The position numbers and the translations under genes are program-made. Shown here in pieces: positions 23,852-35,234 of a DNA stretch of 64,000 bases; within the stretch, counting starts at the first letter, position 1; every line of letters starts with the position of its first letter. Origin of the DNA: Bombyx mori (Eukaryota; Arthropoda; Insecta; Lepidoptera; Bombycidae). The stretch lies in NCBI RefSeq assembly GCF_030269925.1, contig NC_085110.1, positions 3,286,001-3,350,000 on the forward strand, read 5' to 3'. Under the pieces are notes generated by a model that worked only from the letters and a program-made list of their open reading frames with translations, was not told the DNA's origin and searched no databases.

Positions 23852-24087
23852 ATTTTGGACAAACTGCACATTGAAATGCCATTGGGAAAATTTGGGAAAT
23901 ATGTAATGGGAAAATAGCTCGGGAAACTGGTGAAAAGTTGAGACGTCCTATAATATGCGTCGGGCCTTAAATTATACGTCCGTGCCTGTCCGTAAGCTTA
24001 AAGGGGAGTTCCTCTCTTTCTACCTCCAACTAGAATTACAGAACAGAGTTAGTTCTTTAGTTTAAGGGATCTAGTAGTAAAAGTCAC

Positions 24088-24183
24088 GAAAAGATTAGTC
24101 TGGTTTGAGCCCCGTGAGCTCACCTACATGTTAGGGGGAAGCTGTAGGTGAGCTCACGGGGCTCAAACCAGACTAATCTTTTT
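24088..24183. repeat. Fold-back duplication inside a repeat B copy
   Basis: aagattagtctggtttgagc continuing to ctcacctaca (from about 24092) is repeated as a perfect reverse complement (to about 24182), arms about 38 bp with a loop of about 12 bp. The B terminus continues to 24245 (gttatcagcataggtaggaa). Confidence 0.85.
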
Positions 24184-24339
24184 TTCTTCTTTTCTTCTCT
24201 AAAGCTGAAATAGCCAGTCAAGGTTATCAGCATAGGTAGGAAAAAATGTATTTTTTTAGTACTTGAAACTATAAATAAATAGTTACTATACTATACTATA
24301 GTTACTATACTAAAACTATAATAATAGTTGTAGGAATAT

Positions 24340-24440
24340 ACGACAAAGGGAAGATCTTCCACCGAGCGGATGATATTGCTCGGTAGACCGACGGTCCAAA
24401 TGTTCTTGTTCGGAACTTGTATATATGCGCTTTAGCTTGA
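24340..24440 (-). pseudogene. Coding-like relic shared with 58.2-58.3 kb
   Basis: The minus strand reads SSEQEHLDRRSTEQYHPLGG. The locus near 58280-58340 has a matching block HLARRSTERKRPLGEF. DNA similarity is also clear (agtagaccgacg, ccaaatgtt). It is a decayed member of a repeated coding element whose family I do not recognise. Confidence 0.35.
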
Positions 24441-24524
24441 AAATGTCGTAAGCTAGATTCAGGCATCTGTCAATTATCTTGCGTTGTATGATGGCTACCC
24501 GCCACATATAAAAGCTTATAATAT

Positions 24525-24784
24525 CGAGGGGTGAAAGGCAATTTGGTTTAAGCGACATTTCGCGTAATACGCGACATTTATCTTTGTAATTAAATTTGCA
24601 ATTTATTTGGTATTAACATTAACAGTTCGATGTTTTTAATTAAACTTCAATCAAGTTTACTCCATTAAAATAGATGAAGAAGTTTTTTGTTATGATATTT
24701 TTTTCAAAATTTCAAACTTTATATGAGTCACTCTCCTGTAAAGTGATATAATGTCGCTTAAACCAAATTACCTTTCACCCCTCG
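24525..24784. mobile_element. MITE with 34-bp inverted repeats
   Basis: Left arm cgaggggtgaaaggcaattt and onward to agcgacat. The right arm is its reverse complement with one or two changes, ending cacccctcg at 24784. Flanking TAT on both sides may be the target duplication. A second, more decayed copy lies at 39950-40090. Confidence 0.75.
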
Positions 24785-24847
24785 TATATGATTAAGGTTA
24801 AATACAGGTCTGTGGCATCCCACAGAAAAAAAGTTCTTGATGCTTGA

Positions 24848-25105
24848 AGCACTTTTTTTATGATTGAAAGATTCTCCGGCCCCCTTACCGGCCTCACCAG
24901 GACAGGTGGCCGAGCAAAGGCTCAGCCAGGAGGGGTGGGATTTGCTAACAACTGCCCGAGCGCCTCCGAAGGAGAACTAACAACTCAAGAGCAATTGATT
25001 CGCGAATGAATCTACTGCCAAAGATTTTTTGGCAGTACTACTTTGGCAGTAGATTCATTCGCAAAGCAATTGCTCTTGAGTTGTTAGGTCTCCTTCGGAG
25101 TTCAA
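24848..25105 (-). repeat. Repeat B subfamily copy with a long fold-back
   Basis: Same subfamily as 18748 (aggacaggtggccgagcaaa). Bases 24967-25025 recur as a near-perfect reverse complement at 25042-25100 (about 59 bp, three mismatches), separated by about 16 bases. The result would fold into a long hairpin. Confidence 0.85.
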
Positions 25106-26300
25106 TAGATAGCTCAACTATATATGGACACATTTCGCGCTAAATACAGACGCACACACTTAGACCGTTACCAGTATACCAGATATTTTTAAAAAGATTA
25201 ATGTGGAGGTCAGATGGCAATTAAAATAAAAATAACAGCTAGACAGACCTACTGCGAAGACATAAATAATTGCCAGACTGTTGTTCCATTACAGAAACTA
25301 TTTATTCATATTTGATATATAAAATGTTGTCGAACAAAATACATTTCCCGATAAAAGTCGATCCATCGCTTAAATGTATACCAGCGATTCAAAGTCGTGA
25401 AAAACGTCTTAAATTTACGGAACACTCAACCGAATCAAGGTGCGTGGAAGCAAAAAAATTATGCAAAAAGCTACGATGGTCAATTCGCCTCCGAAAGGGT
25501 AGGTTTATGACGTAGAGCATCAATATTTTATGCGACACCCCGACTATAGAATCAATCATTCACGGTCGCATCGTGTGTTGCTAGGAAACTCGAATTATTG
25601 GAGCTATAAGGAAAAACAGGTTTAATGATTAATTTTTTGGGACTTTTAGCAGGACTATTAGAGCAGTCTGATTTAAGGATGAAAAAAGAAAAACCGAAAT
25701 ACTACACATCAAAACAGAAATTTCACTTCATTGACGTGCACCAAGTTGCAGGCGTACCGTTTTTTTTAGTCCTTTATTACAAATAATTATTTTAAACCTT
25801 TATTGTAGAAAATTAAACATCTCTCAGTGAGGAAATCTTTCAAATCAAGTACCGTCGATGATCATCTGTCATAGCCATTCCCACATTTTATCATTTGGGT
25901 TTTCCTATTCATTGACTTGGCAACACAGTCCTCAGTTTATGTATTCTGTATTCAGAGGTGGTATTTTTTATCATATTCTTTCCGAAGCGTATAGTAATGC
26001 AGAATTTACGAACGATTCAAAGATATTGAATATCTTAAGGCAGTCTTTTCGGGGACACCTCTGTGAATGTACAAGCAAATAAAAGTATATTCAAAAATTT
26101 GAGTTCCCTTTTTTTGACATAAAAATGACAGCATGATACAGTGTGATAAATTCCTTCATTGTTGATCCATACATTCGCTGTTAGATTATCTCGGATCCTT
26201 GATAATACAATGTTATGTTAGATAGTATTTTCCTAAGAGTCACATTATGTTGACAGAAAGTATACTCGTATTTATTGAATTATCAATAATAAACCTATTT
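25105..26300. other. Intergenic, nothing recognised
   Basis: AT-rich, no repeat family or exon identified. Confidence 0.45.
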
Positions 26301-26307
26301 TTTTATA

Positions 26308-26565
26308 TTGCTTGGATGCGTGGATGCGCTCCCAGCCCGCCTGGTGTTAAGTGGTTACTGGAGCCCATAGACATCTACAACATAAATGCGCCACCCACCT
26401 CGAGATATAAGTTCTAAGGTCTCAGTATAGTTATAACGGCTGCCCCACCCTTCAAACCGAAACGCATTGCTGCTTCACGGCAGAAATAGGCAGGTAACTT
26501 GCATCACTAGATACGAATGCACCGGATGTCTTATCTTTTAGGCCACGACGACTTAAAAACACAAA
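26308..26565 (-). repeat. SINE A copy including head remnant
   Basis: Reverse SINE A tail (cagcccgcctggtgttaagt) to head (atgcaccggatgtcttatct, aggccacgacgact). The middle is partly deleted near 26490. Confidence 0.8.
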
Positions 26566-26774
26566 AAACAATGGCTTAAAGCCATTCTAAAAAGTTGTAA
26601 ACGACATATTAAGTATTTATTGTTGGCATTTGTTCTTCAATTAAATTGTGACCACAGATTATTTTAATTTAATGACTTCAATTCACATTTGGGATAGATA
26701 ATTTCAATAACAATTTTTTTTATACGAAATTAATGTTTACTTTCTGATACGGAATTTAATTAACAAAACATAAG

Positions 26775-27055
26775 ACCCACATACTACCTGGAGCCACTGC
26801 GGTCATCCACAGTGCGTTTCCAGAGATATTTTTTGGAACGTACCATCCGGCTTTGGAATGAGCTCCCCTCCACGGTGTTTCCCGAGCGCTATGACATATT
26901 ATCCTTCTTCAAACAAAGCATGTAGAGAGAGTGCTTATCGATAGGCAGCGGCTTGGCTCTGCCCCTGGCATTGCTGAAGTCCATGGACGACGTTAACCAT
27001 TCATCATCAGGTGGGCCGCATGCTCGTTTGCTCACAAAGGCAATAAAAAAAATAC
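26775..27055 (+). mobile_element. LINE C 3' fragment with ORF2 C-terminus
   Basis: The plus strand carries the last roughly 70 codons of ORF2 (blocks corresponding to RTIRLWNELPSTVFPERYD) with a few disruptions, then the standard 3' tail (aggtgggccgcatgctcgtt, aaaggcaataaaaaaaa). No intact frame. Confidence 0.8.
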
Positions 27056-27535
27056 ATATGTACACACTTTCAGGGTATCCATCAATGTTCGGTACGAAAT
27101 GGGAAACCAATGAAAATTTTACTTTTATTACCTTTAATTATCGTAAATTGAAAATTATGTCGGCACAAAGAGCTGTGCAGTGTTGAAACTAAACAATTAA
27201 TACGCATAATTGAGAGGGATGAATCCTCTCTGGGATAGACTCGATGTGGAGTTTACACGCGATGCCCGATTTGAGATAATCGTAGCTGGGTTTTATTGCA
27301 CGAATGTAATTAGTACTGGAAATTTTATTTAAATTAATATAAACCGGATCGTCAGCGTGTTCTGGTATGTAGTTTGAAAGCGGTTCTATTTGTGAATGAT
27401 GACAACGAAACAATATTATCACTCAACTTTGCTAGGCAAAGACCTCCTCCAAAGTACACAACAAGCTCTGGACTTGCCTTGTCCGTGACGTATAGAAGAT
27501 TCCTGCGAACTTCTTCCAGCAGAAGTAGGCAGAGC
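27055..27535. other. Intergenic, nothing recognised
   Basis: Pre-insertion DNA left of the DDE transposon. No exon or repeat identified. Confidence 0.4.
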
Positions 27536-27539
27536 AATG

Positions 27540-27573
27540 CTAGGGTCGGCAGACTAAAGCACATAAGTCAAAA
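27540..27573 (+). repeat. Left terminal inverted repeat of the DDE transposon
   Basis: 34 bp, matching the reversed right end except for G versus C at position 9. Preceded by AATG. Confidence 0.95.
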
Positions 27574-27980
27574 TTTTCAGTTTATTTTTTATTACATCAT
27601 CGGTTTACATTTTGCTCAACACACAATCTGACTAAAGCACATAAATCAAACTCAAGTATTTCATGGCGTATTCAAGCGGCGTTCTGTATCAACCTTAAGA
27701 AATCCTAATATAATCAAACGAACTAAAAAACATAACTGGACTTATGTTCTAAGGAACACCATAAGTACAAAGTTATTAACGTAAGAAGTCTGACTTATGT
27801 TATAAAGAACATCAAAATGTAACATTTCTTTAGAGAAAGTGGTTACTTAAAAATATTTATAACGTAAACAATACTTCGGTAAGTGGTTTTAATTTACTAA
27901 TGTTGTCGATTGTGCACAGTTTGTTGGTTAGTTGTGTTAGTTAGTTGTGTGTGAGTGCTTAAATATTTTAATTATTTAAG

Positions 27981-30130
27981 ATGAATATTCAAAGATGCAA
28001 GAAATTAGTTGAAATGGCGTTATCCACTCATCTGGAAAGCAATGAAGGTATATTTTCACATATCTTCAAAATTATGATTTGCAAATTACGTAATTATATC
28101 AATATTATATCATTATAAATAGATGATTGTCTTGTCCTTTTTTAGAAAATGTAAATCAACAGTCGATTTTGAACTCAGAGAACCTAGTGGCAGACAATCC
28201 TATACCGTCGACATCATCAGGTCAAGTCAGTAGTTTAACATACCATCCTGTACTTGACTTCTCTAGTGATGATTCTGTACGAGATCCATGTTATGAATTA
28301 CCGAGACTTTCAACCACATCAAGTTCAAGTACTTGTGATGAAATTTCAATTAATCTTAATGTGTCTCCAAAAAAGAGTATACGTACTATAAAAAGAGAAA
28401 AAAAATTAAAACGTAACTTAGGACAGGCATACAAAACATTAAAAGGAAAATGTATATCAGATCGCACTATGAAAGAGCTACCTGTTTGCAGAATGAAATG
28501 TAAAGAACGTATACCACTAACTGATAGGCATGCCATATTTACAGAATATTGGCAAATGGGGTCATATGCAAAAAGATCTGCATACATGGCGTCTTTAATG
28601 GAAATTAAAGATAAATCTACGCAAAGAATACGAGCTATTGAACCTGAAAAGCAAAAGCTTAGAATGAAGACATATAAATACTTTTTTACTGTGCATGGTA
28701 AACGTGAACCTGTCTGCCGAGGATGTTTAATGAAAACGTTAGATGAAAGTGACAATTTTATAAAGACAGTTGCTATGAAAAGGAGATCATCCATAGGGGG
28801 TACTCAAACTGATGACATGCGAGGGAAAACAATTCCTAAGCATAAGATATCAAACGAAAAACGCCTAGAAATTAAGACACATATCATGTCATTTCCATCA
28901 TACGAAAGTCACTATACGAGAAAGTCTACATCAAAGAAGTATTTGCCATCTCACTTAACAATGCAAAAGATGTTTGAGTTATTTTGTCAAGATCGGAATA
29001 ATCCACCTTCAATCAAAATCTATAGTCAGGAATTTCACAAATTAGGACTTTCATTTAAAAAACCGCGTGTCGATACTTGTTACACTTGTGACAAGTTTAA
29101 GATGCAGATACAGTTATGTCAAGAGGAATCTGTTAAAATAGATCTCATACTTCAACATGATAACCACAAAACGCTAGCTGATCAAGCCTATGAAATGAAA
29201 CGAGCTGACACGCTAATGTGCAAGAATGATGACACGTTACAGGTGTACACATTTGATTTACAGCAGTGTTTGCCAACACCAGCTCTAAGTTCTTCTGTAG
29301 CCTTTTATAAACGGCAATTATGAACGTTCAATTTAACTGTCCACGACAACAAAACTGGTAAAGCTGTTTGCTATGTGTGGCACGAGGCGGTAGCAGCTCG
29401 GGGAGCTAACCAAATCGCTTCTTGTATTTACAAGCACTTAGAAACATCCGTATCTGATAATACGAAACATATAATTTTTTACTCGGATACATGCGGTGGG
29501 CAAAATAGGAATTCCCATGTCAGTTGTATGTTTACTTGGGTATTGCAAAAACATCGAGCTATCAAAACAATTGACCACAAATTTATGATACCTGGCCATA
29601 GCCATTTAGAAGAAGATACCGATCATGTCATCATAGAAAAAAAAAAGAAGAAAACGGAATTACAGGTATTTCATCCACATGATTGGATACAGTTGATCCG
29701 GTCTAGCAGCAAAAAGTTTAAGGTTGTTGAAATGAAAAATACAGACTTTTATGACTTTTCATCCCTCCTCAAAAGTGCTTTAGTTTTAAGAAATAAAGAT
29801 ACCGATGGGCGGCAGTTTAAATGGCTGGAAAAAAGATGGCTACGCTATGAGCAAGAATTTGGCATTCTCACTTATAAAGACACCCTGAATATAGATTCGC
29901 CTTTTTCTACCTTTAACTATAAAAGAAGAGGGTCCAGTATTCCTGATCATATTCCTATAATATCTATACAGCCATTACCCATATCCATCGAGAAAAAAAA
30001 TGATTTAATTTCGCTGCTCCCTTTAATACCGGATATTTTCCATGAATTTTACGTAAGTCTTCCCACGTTGGAAACTTTACGAAATACTGATCCAGATATT
30101 TTAGAACTCGATGAAGAAGTAGAATTTTAA
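27981..30130 (+). pseudogene. DDE-type transposase (DUF7869-like), two exons, one in-frame stop
   Basis: Exon 1 is 27981-28047 (MNIQRCKKLVEMALSTHLES, then NE) with donor GTATAT at 28048. The intron is 98 bp ending tttttag at 28145. Exon 2 starts at 28146 in frame (ENVNQQ) and stays in one frame to TAA 30128-30130, except for TGA at 29321-29323. About 683 codons in all. Seen: a Cys cluster CRMKCKE, CRGC, then VDTCYTCDKF (likely zinc-binding), first acidic block YTFDLQQCLPTP, second YSDTCGGQNRN, and third GHSHLEEDTDHVIIE. These fit an RNase-H-like DDE catalytic core, with the family function inferred to be cutting and joining the element ends. The TGA falls between RQL and TFNLTVHD, where a Trp codon (TGG) would be one base away. 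No other break, so inactivation is recent or the stop is bypassed. The ATG at 28127 lies inside the intron and is unlikely to be used. Confidence 0.85.
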
Positions 30131-30324
30131 TTAAACATTGAGTTGTTATTTATATTTATGACTTATATTATTATAATATATATCTTAATTGTTGATCTTT
30201 TTCACTTAACTCATACTATTATTGTGTTCCTTATAACTTAAGTCATCTAAAGATTAAATAATCACATTTACTTTAAAATATTTAATTTTAATAATAAGTT
30301 AGTGTTATAGACTTATATAATTCA

Positions 30325-30330
30325 AATAAA
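30325..30330 (+). terminator. Candidate poly(A) signal of the transposase gene
   Basis: AATAAA about 195 bases after the stop, still inside the element. Confidence 0.4.
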
Positions 30331-30395
30331 CATTATTAAGTTTGTTAATGTATAAGACTCTAAATAGTTTTTTTTAATTCCTGTAAAGTAGAGTT

Positions 30396-30429
30396 TTTTG
30401 ACTTATGTGCTTTAGTCTGCGGACCCTAG
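30396..30429 (-). repeat. Right terminal inverted repeat of the DDE transposon
   Basis: ttttgacttatgtgctttag to ggaccctag, the reverse of the left end, followed by AATG. Confidence 0.95.
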
Positions 30430-30574
30430 AATGATTGTTGGAAGGCGCAGGTTACCGCATCACACAGGGTAGATGTAAGATTAATTAAACATGAATCCAA
30501 ACTTTGGATATATCAAATACATTGTTTTTTATTTTTATTTTACACTATTTTTAATTCAAATGTATTAAATTTTA

Positions 30575-30720
30575 TTTTCTATTTTTTTTGTTGGATATTC
30601 TATAAAACGCGTCTTTTTTAGGATTATTGATTTTTAATTTTTTACTTTTTAATTTTCTATAAAAGCGTACTTTTTGTTTTTTTGAACTATTATTTATTAT
30701 ATTAGAACACGCTTCTTCTC
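30575..30720 (+). repeat. AT-rich element fragment related to 42.24 kb
   Basis: ttttctattttttttgttgg then attctataaaacgcgtcttt matches the right arm of the 42240-42480 element, followed by a partial internal repetition (ttttctataaaagcgtactt). Confidence 0.5.
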
Positions 30721-30879
30721 GGTTGACCACAAAAAAGATAGTTGGTGAATAATAAATGGAATATGTCAACTACCTACTTGGAAATTTGCTCAAAGCATAT
30801 GCTCAGGAGTTTCTCGTGTGCTCATGATAATATTAAGATGCCTTCGACTTTTTTGTTCTCGCAATTTTTATTTGTTATT

Positions 30880-31025
30880 TATTTATTGCTTAGCTGTGTT
30901 GACGAGCTCACAGCCCACCGGTGTTAAATGGTTACTGGAGCCCATAGACATCTACGACGTAAATGCGCCACTCACCTTGAGATATAAGTTCTAAGGTCTC
31001 AAGTATAGTTACAACGGCATTACAT
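30880..31025 (-). repeat. SINE A tail fragment
   Basis: gacgagctcacagcccaccg to gtctcaagtatagttacaac, reverse orientation. Confidence 0.8.
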
Positions 31026-31411
31026 AACATATTTTAAAACTTAAACTACATTTATGTCATCAGCTATATTGTAATGTCAAATTACTTGCAGTCCCGGCCC
31101 CCTTTGCTTGTAGTTCATTGATTAAAAGTGTCAACGGTAACCGCTTATCATCAAGTTTGCTATGAACTCGATTAGCACACGCATCCTTTAATTATTATTT
31201 TTTTTGTATTGTTTGTATTTTGCAGTAGGTAAAGTAGTTAATGGCGCGATATATAAAATCTTAATGCCGATGCTTTGATCGCGTGCTCAGCGCCATCTTG
31301 TTAGCAAGAACTTAGTGTAGCGGTTAGCAGGTGGCCACATTGATATGTATGGCTTTGTATGGCTTTGTTTATTGCTGTGAAAGTCGAAACAAACACTGGA
31401 TGCGTTTAGGG

Positions 31412-31828
31412 TTTTTTTTTCTTTTTCCTACCTATGCTGATAGATAGCCTTGAGAGGCTATTTCAGCTTCGCCCTAGCATGTAGGTAGGTTTGCTTACGG
31501 GGCTCAAGCCGGAGTGATACTAACACTGGCCCTAGCAAGAGCAGTGCTTCGCAGAATCTACCACCGGATCGGAAACGCGACCCACTGAGAAGATCCGGCG
31601 AGAAACTCAGTGGGCTGTGTCTGTGGGTTAATACGCTCGTCGACGAGGACGGTGACCGGTGCTTGTGGTACTTAAAAGCACCGTTAATGGATCAGGAGGA
31701 TCCGTTATGACGTGTTTTGGGCGACGTCGTCTATTTACCATTCGGTCTACAGGATCGGGTTTAAGGTTTTTCTACGCGGACTCACAGTTAACTTACACGC
31801 TGTAAAGTTATTGCACAGGACTAGCAAA
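31412..31828 (-). repeat. Long repeat B copy
   Basis: About 415 bp from the T run to gttattgcacaggactagca. The copy at 43885-44308 stops at the same 5' sequence (cacaggactagcaaa), so this is probably the full-length 5' boundary of family B. 31828-32298 holds only AT-rich DNA. Confidence 0.85.
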
Positions 31829-32297
31829 TAGCAATACCCACTTTAAATACTTGAATTGCAATTAAAAAACTATTAAGGTCTTGCCAAATGTTGCTTAAGA
31901 GCCTTGAATATTTTTAAGGAAAAAAATTACCTCTACTGTATTCTTATTATAAAATAATTTGCTTCTACCTAGATTATTTTTTATATATTACATTTTTAAA
32001 TTATTTTATTTTACTTGCTAAAATAAAAAATTAAGTTACTTGGTCTATTAGAAACACCACTTTATTTGAGATGTTTAACAGTGTGTTCAACGCGGAATTT
32101 GTCAAAATACCGGTCTGCTGTAATTGAATTAATGTAGCATGTTAATCTTTTTTTAGGAACTTTCTAGAATTGTATTTTCTGTTGTCAAATATAAAATTTG
32201 ATTCTCTTTCCTAGGGCCATCATCACCTTACGCTACTATATGCTACGAATTCTTTCATATATGTATAAGTACGATGTACTTTTGCGCAAGTTCACCC

Positions 32298-32455
32298 ATA
32301 GACACAGCCCACTGAGTTTCTCGCCGGATCTTCTCAATGGCTCGCGTTTCCGATCCGGTGGTAGATTCTGCGAAGCACGGCTCTTGCTAGGGCTAGTGTT
32401 AGCAACACACTCGGCTTGAGCCCCGTGAGCTCACCTACACGTAAAGGAGAATCTT
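32298..32455 (+). repeat. Repeat B fragment
   Basis: catagacacagcccactgag to gagctcacctacacgtaaag, with the conserved open frame THRHSPLSFSPDLLNGSRFR. Confidence 0.85.
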
Positions 32456-33418
32456 ACAAGATATTTCCTGGTACTAACTCAACACTTCGCTATACCCAGC
32501 AATGGCACATTAGGGAGAGGACTAGTAGCTTCTGGAGAACACGCAACTTATCCTTCCGTACAGGATTTATCCTGTTGCAATTTCAAATAGAAATAGCTCA
32601 GCGGTGACTTTAGTTCTATAGTTTCCTATTACAAATCTGTGAAGTCCTCTATTTGAATTAAGTTTTCGTCACAATCAACACGGCAATTTCAGGAGGTAGA
32701 CTCGGACAAAAACGATGACAAACAAATGATACTTTTTTTATTTTATTTCAACTAAAGAATAATAAATTTAGTGACCGCTAAAAAGCCATTAGCGAAATTC
32801 TGGACCGACAATTATTTTTCTCTCTAGATTACCTTCAAAAAAGTTATACGATACATTTCACAGACCCACGTTGCAGTATACCGAAGGTCATTAAAAGTTT
32901 ATGTGGGCGCGGTCCTTCGAAAGCTCGTAGGCTGTTCTCGTATATAAAACGAGACAGTACCACTGCACCCTTGCATCGATAAGACTTGACTGGAATAGAG
33001 TATCGCTTGCCAGATGAAACTTAACCCCAAAAGGCGCATCGCGCGGTACATGCAAACCCAACTGGACCAGACTGGACAAATAATGGTACTGAAACAATAT
33101 TCACGTAATTGTGTATGATAATAATAAAAAATAACAAAAACGAAAACCGAATTAACGAAATAATCATTAAATAAAAGACTACCGATCGGATCTTTGTAAG
33201 GTTTAAAGGGGACCACATGAGAAACTAGCTTTTAAATGAAAAGCCGGACGTCATAATCGGAGAGAGCGATTATGAGGTGACAGACACACAAAAGTCAGTC
33301 GAATTGAAAACCTTCTGCTTTTTTTGAAATCGATTAATAATTATTATTTTCATTTTACTATTTCCAAAACTACAAGTGCTTTTCAGTTTCCTTGGTCATA
33401 GATAATCAAAGAGTAATC
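32456..33418. other. Intergenic or intronic, nothing recognised
   Basis: No repeat family or convincing exon. Confidence 0.4.
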
Positions 33419-33419
33419 G

Positions 33420-33530
33420 ATCGCGTAAAAGTTAACTCGAATTTGTATGGTATTGGAACGTTTGCCTACGTTTTTCTATTTTTTTTGTTGCTTAGCTTGG
33501 GGCGCTGTTCCAACTCCATACAAATTTGAT
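33420..33530. mobile_element. Partial copy of the MITE at 4.27 kb, interrupted
   Basis: tcgcgtaaaagttaactcga, ggaacgtttgcctacg and gttccaactccatacaaatt match the 4270-4438 element in order. An AT-rich piece sits between 33473 and 33505. Confidence 0.6.
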
Positions 33531-33535
33531 TAAAG

Positions 33536-33602
33536 ATCTATCGCTTCATCGTCCGCGTCCGCTTCTCCCGGTGTTTACCCCGAGCCGGATTCATACACCA
33601 CG
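33536..33602 (+). CDS. Candidate coding exon, unrecognised gene
   Basis: Followed by a strong donor GTAAGT at 33603. The frame reads IASSSASASPGVYPEPDSYT, then T, and ends at a codon boundary. It is GC-rich in AT-rich surroundings. The acceptor (attaaag ending 33535) is weak, and the left side abuts a MITE, so this may be an exon truncated by the insertion or a chance frame. Its end phase (0) is compatible with the exon at 49554, which would give one plus-strand gene spanning 16 kb. Purely a prediction. Confidence 0.3.
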
Positions 33603-33719
33603 GTAAGTGCTCGATAATTATCAGTCGTACGACATTTGACGGCACCCGCGGGCGTCGTGGGCACGCTACGTAAACGACACGACACGACCCACTTTAACTA
33701 CACACGTATAAATTTACTT

Positions 33720-35230
33720 TTTATTTGTCTCGACTCTGTAAATGTCGACGGCCATTAAGAGAATTGCTTTCGATTTGGTTACGATCTTTTATGTATCGTA
33801 AAAGATGAAGCGTGTTACTTGTAATAGTACTATCTACATTTATTTATCTGCTTTCGAACGGCCTAAATGTATCTTTTATTGCATTAAATAATCAATATTA
33901 ACATTAAGAAGATTTCAAATGATACTTATAGTGAAGTAAAATGCTTCGATCAATGCGTTAAAAAAAAAAGAACTTAAACTGCCATATTGACATTTCCAAA
34001 AACGCCCGGTTTGTTTCACAGTAAGCCAAATATTCTGTACTGTTTGACAAATAAACACCAATATTTGAACAAAACACCCCACGGTACAAATAAAATGGGC
34101 ACATACATAATAATAATTTAATTATTGACTTCGTTTCGCACTGCAAAATATTAATTCGCTCAATAACTGTTCTACTCATCAAAACAAAATCAATTTATAC
34201 GCTAACCGTCTAGAAATAAAGACTCATTTTCGCTGCAATAAAAGCATATTTTCAAAAAAGGAGCATCTATTGTGCCATAGACATTAATGTTCCAGTCTGC
34301 TTTTGTAAAACAAACCTTATATCGTTAGAGATAGAACGCCTTTAATTTGTATTCCATTTTATGTTTGGACTGGGAGGGCGCGAAAAGCCCTAGGCCTATT
34401 TGTGTCGGTTTCACACTTACAACAATAGTGTCATGATTCGTGATCCAGGATTATCCGAGTACAATCCGGGATTAGGTCGCGTTGCGGCAAACAAATGGAG
34501 TCGGACTAACGAGCGGGAAACAAGTGTTCTACCTACTGCCGCGTCACTAATAGCGTGTTCGAATTTCAAATTGTTTTTTTTTAACAGCCATGTAGTACAC
34601 TGCTGATATAAATCAAAATTGAAAGTGGACCTTTGATCTAAATTGAATTCTGTAATCCAGTATTGAGTTGATCATACCTAAATTGTTGAATAATTATGTT
34701 AGTTCGAAATTTACTGAAACAATTTAACAGTATTTAAGCTAAATACTCGATAACATAAAGTAGTAATATATGTGTTGAATTTAAATGGTGCGTGGGGATA
34801 ACATGCGTTTATTGTGAACTAGTGCGGGTAGGAACTATCTATTTTTGTTATGGTTTCCGCTTAGAATGGGGAGTCAGCCATTAACAGCAATTTCTTTAAC
34901 TGAATTAATAAAAGAAAAAATTACTTTGAGTTATGCTAAGGTTAATTTTTATCCATTTATATTTCTGCATCGTAATTTGCGGGATTACAAAGCATGGTTA
35001 CCGCATTCTTCCCGTTTTGTGTTAAGACAATTAATCATTTCGCAAACGACTATTATCTGTGGGACACATTACCAACCATAATAGTTGTACGACGGGCTGA
35101 ATTATCCACAAATCTCCGCCATCTTGCTTAGACCCTGAGTGATGTCGTGAACATGATGAATTTATTATTAATGTAAAAATATTATGAAGATAATTTTAAA
35201 TGTCATTTCGAATGAATTTTAAAATGAAAA
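33720..35230. other. Intergenic or intronic, nothing recognised
   Basis: AT-rich. No repeat family or exon identified. Confidence 0.4.
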
Positions 35231-35234
35231 TCTA

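Larger units (their letters stand above)
27540..30429 (+). mobile_element. Complete DDE DNA transposon (Sola-like), 2890 bp
   Basis: Terminal inverted repeats of 34 bp with one mismatch: ctagggtcggcagactaaag at the left end (27540) and, reversed, ctagggtccgcagactaaag at the right end (30429), each continuing cacataagtcaaaa. Target duplication AATG at 27536-27539 and 30430-30433. One gene occupies 27981-30130. A second, imperfect copy of the TIR core lies at 27627-27650, and two direct repeats (gacttatgttctaaggaaca and a variant) at 27739 and 27792. The transposase family matches uncharacterised insect proteins with a YSDxCGGQNRN block (the domain I know as DUF7869). The 4-bp duplication suggests the Sola superfamily; that placement is inference. 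Near-identical ends argue for recent activity. Confidence 0.9.

Noticed and set aside
28127..28145. ATG at 28127 as transposase start
   Set aside because: It lies inside a 98-bp intron with good GT and AG ends; exon 1 at 27981 joins in frame.
28291..28794. 167-codon minus-strand frame opposite the transposase
   Set aside because: Mirror of the plus-strand coding sequence; no motif of its own.
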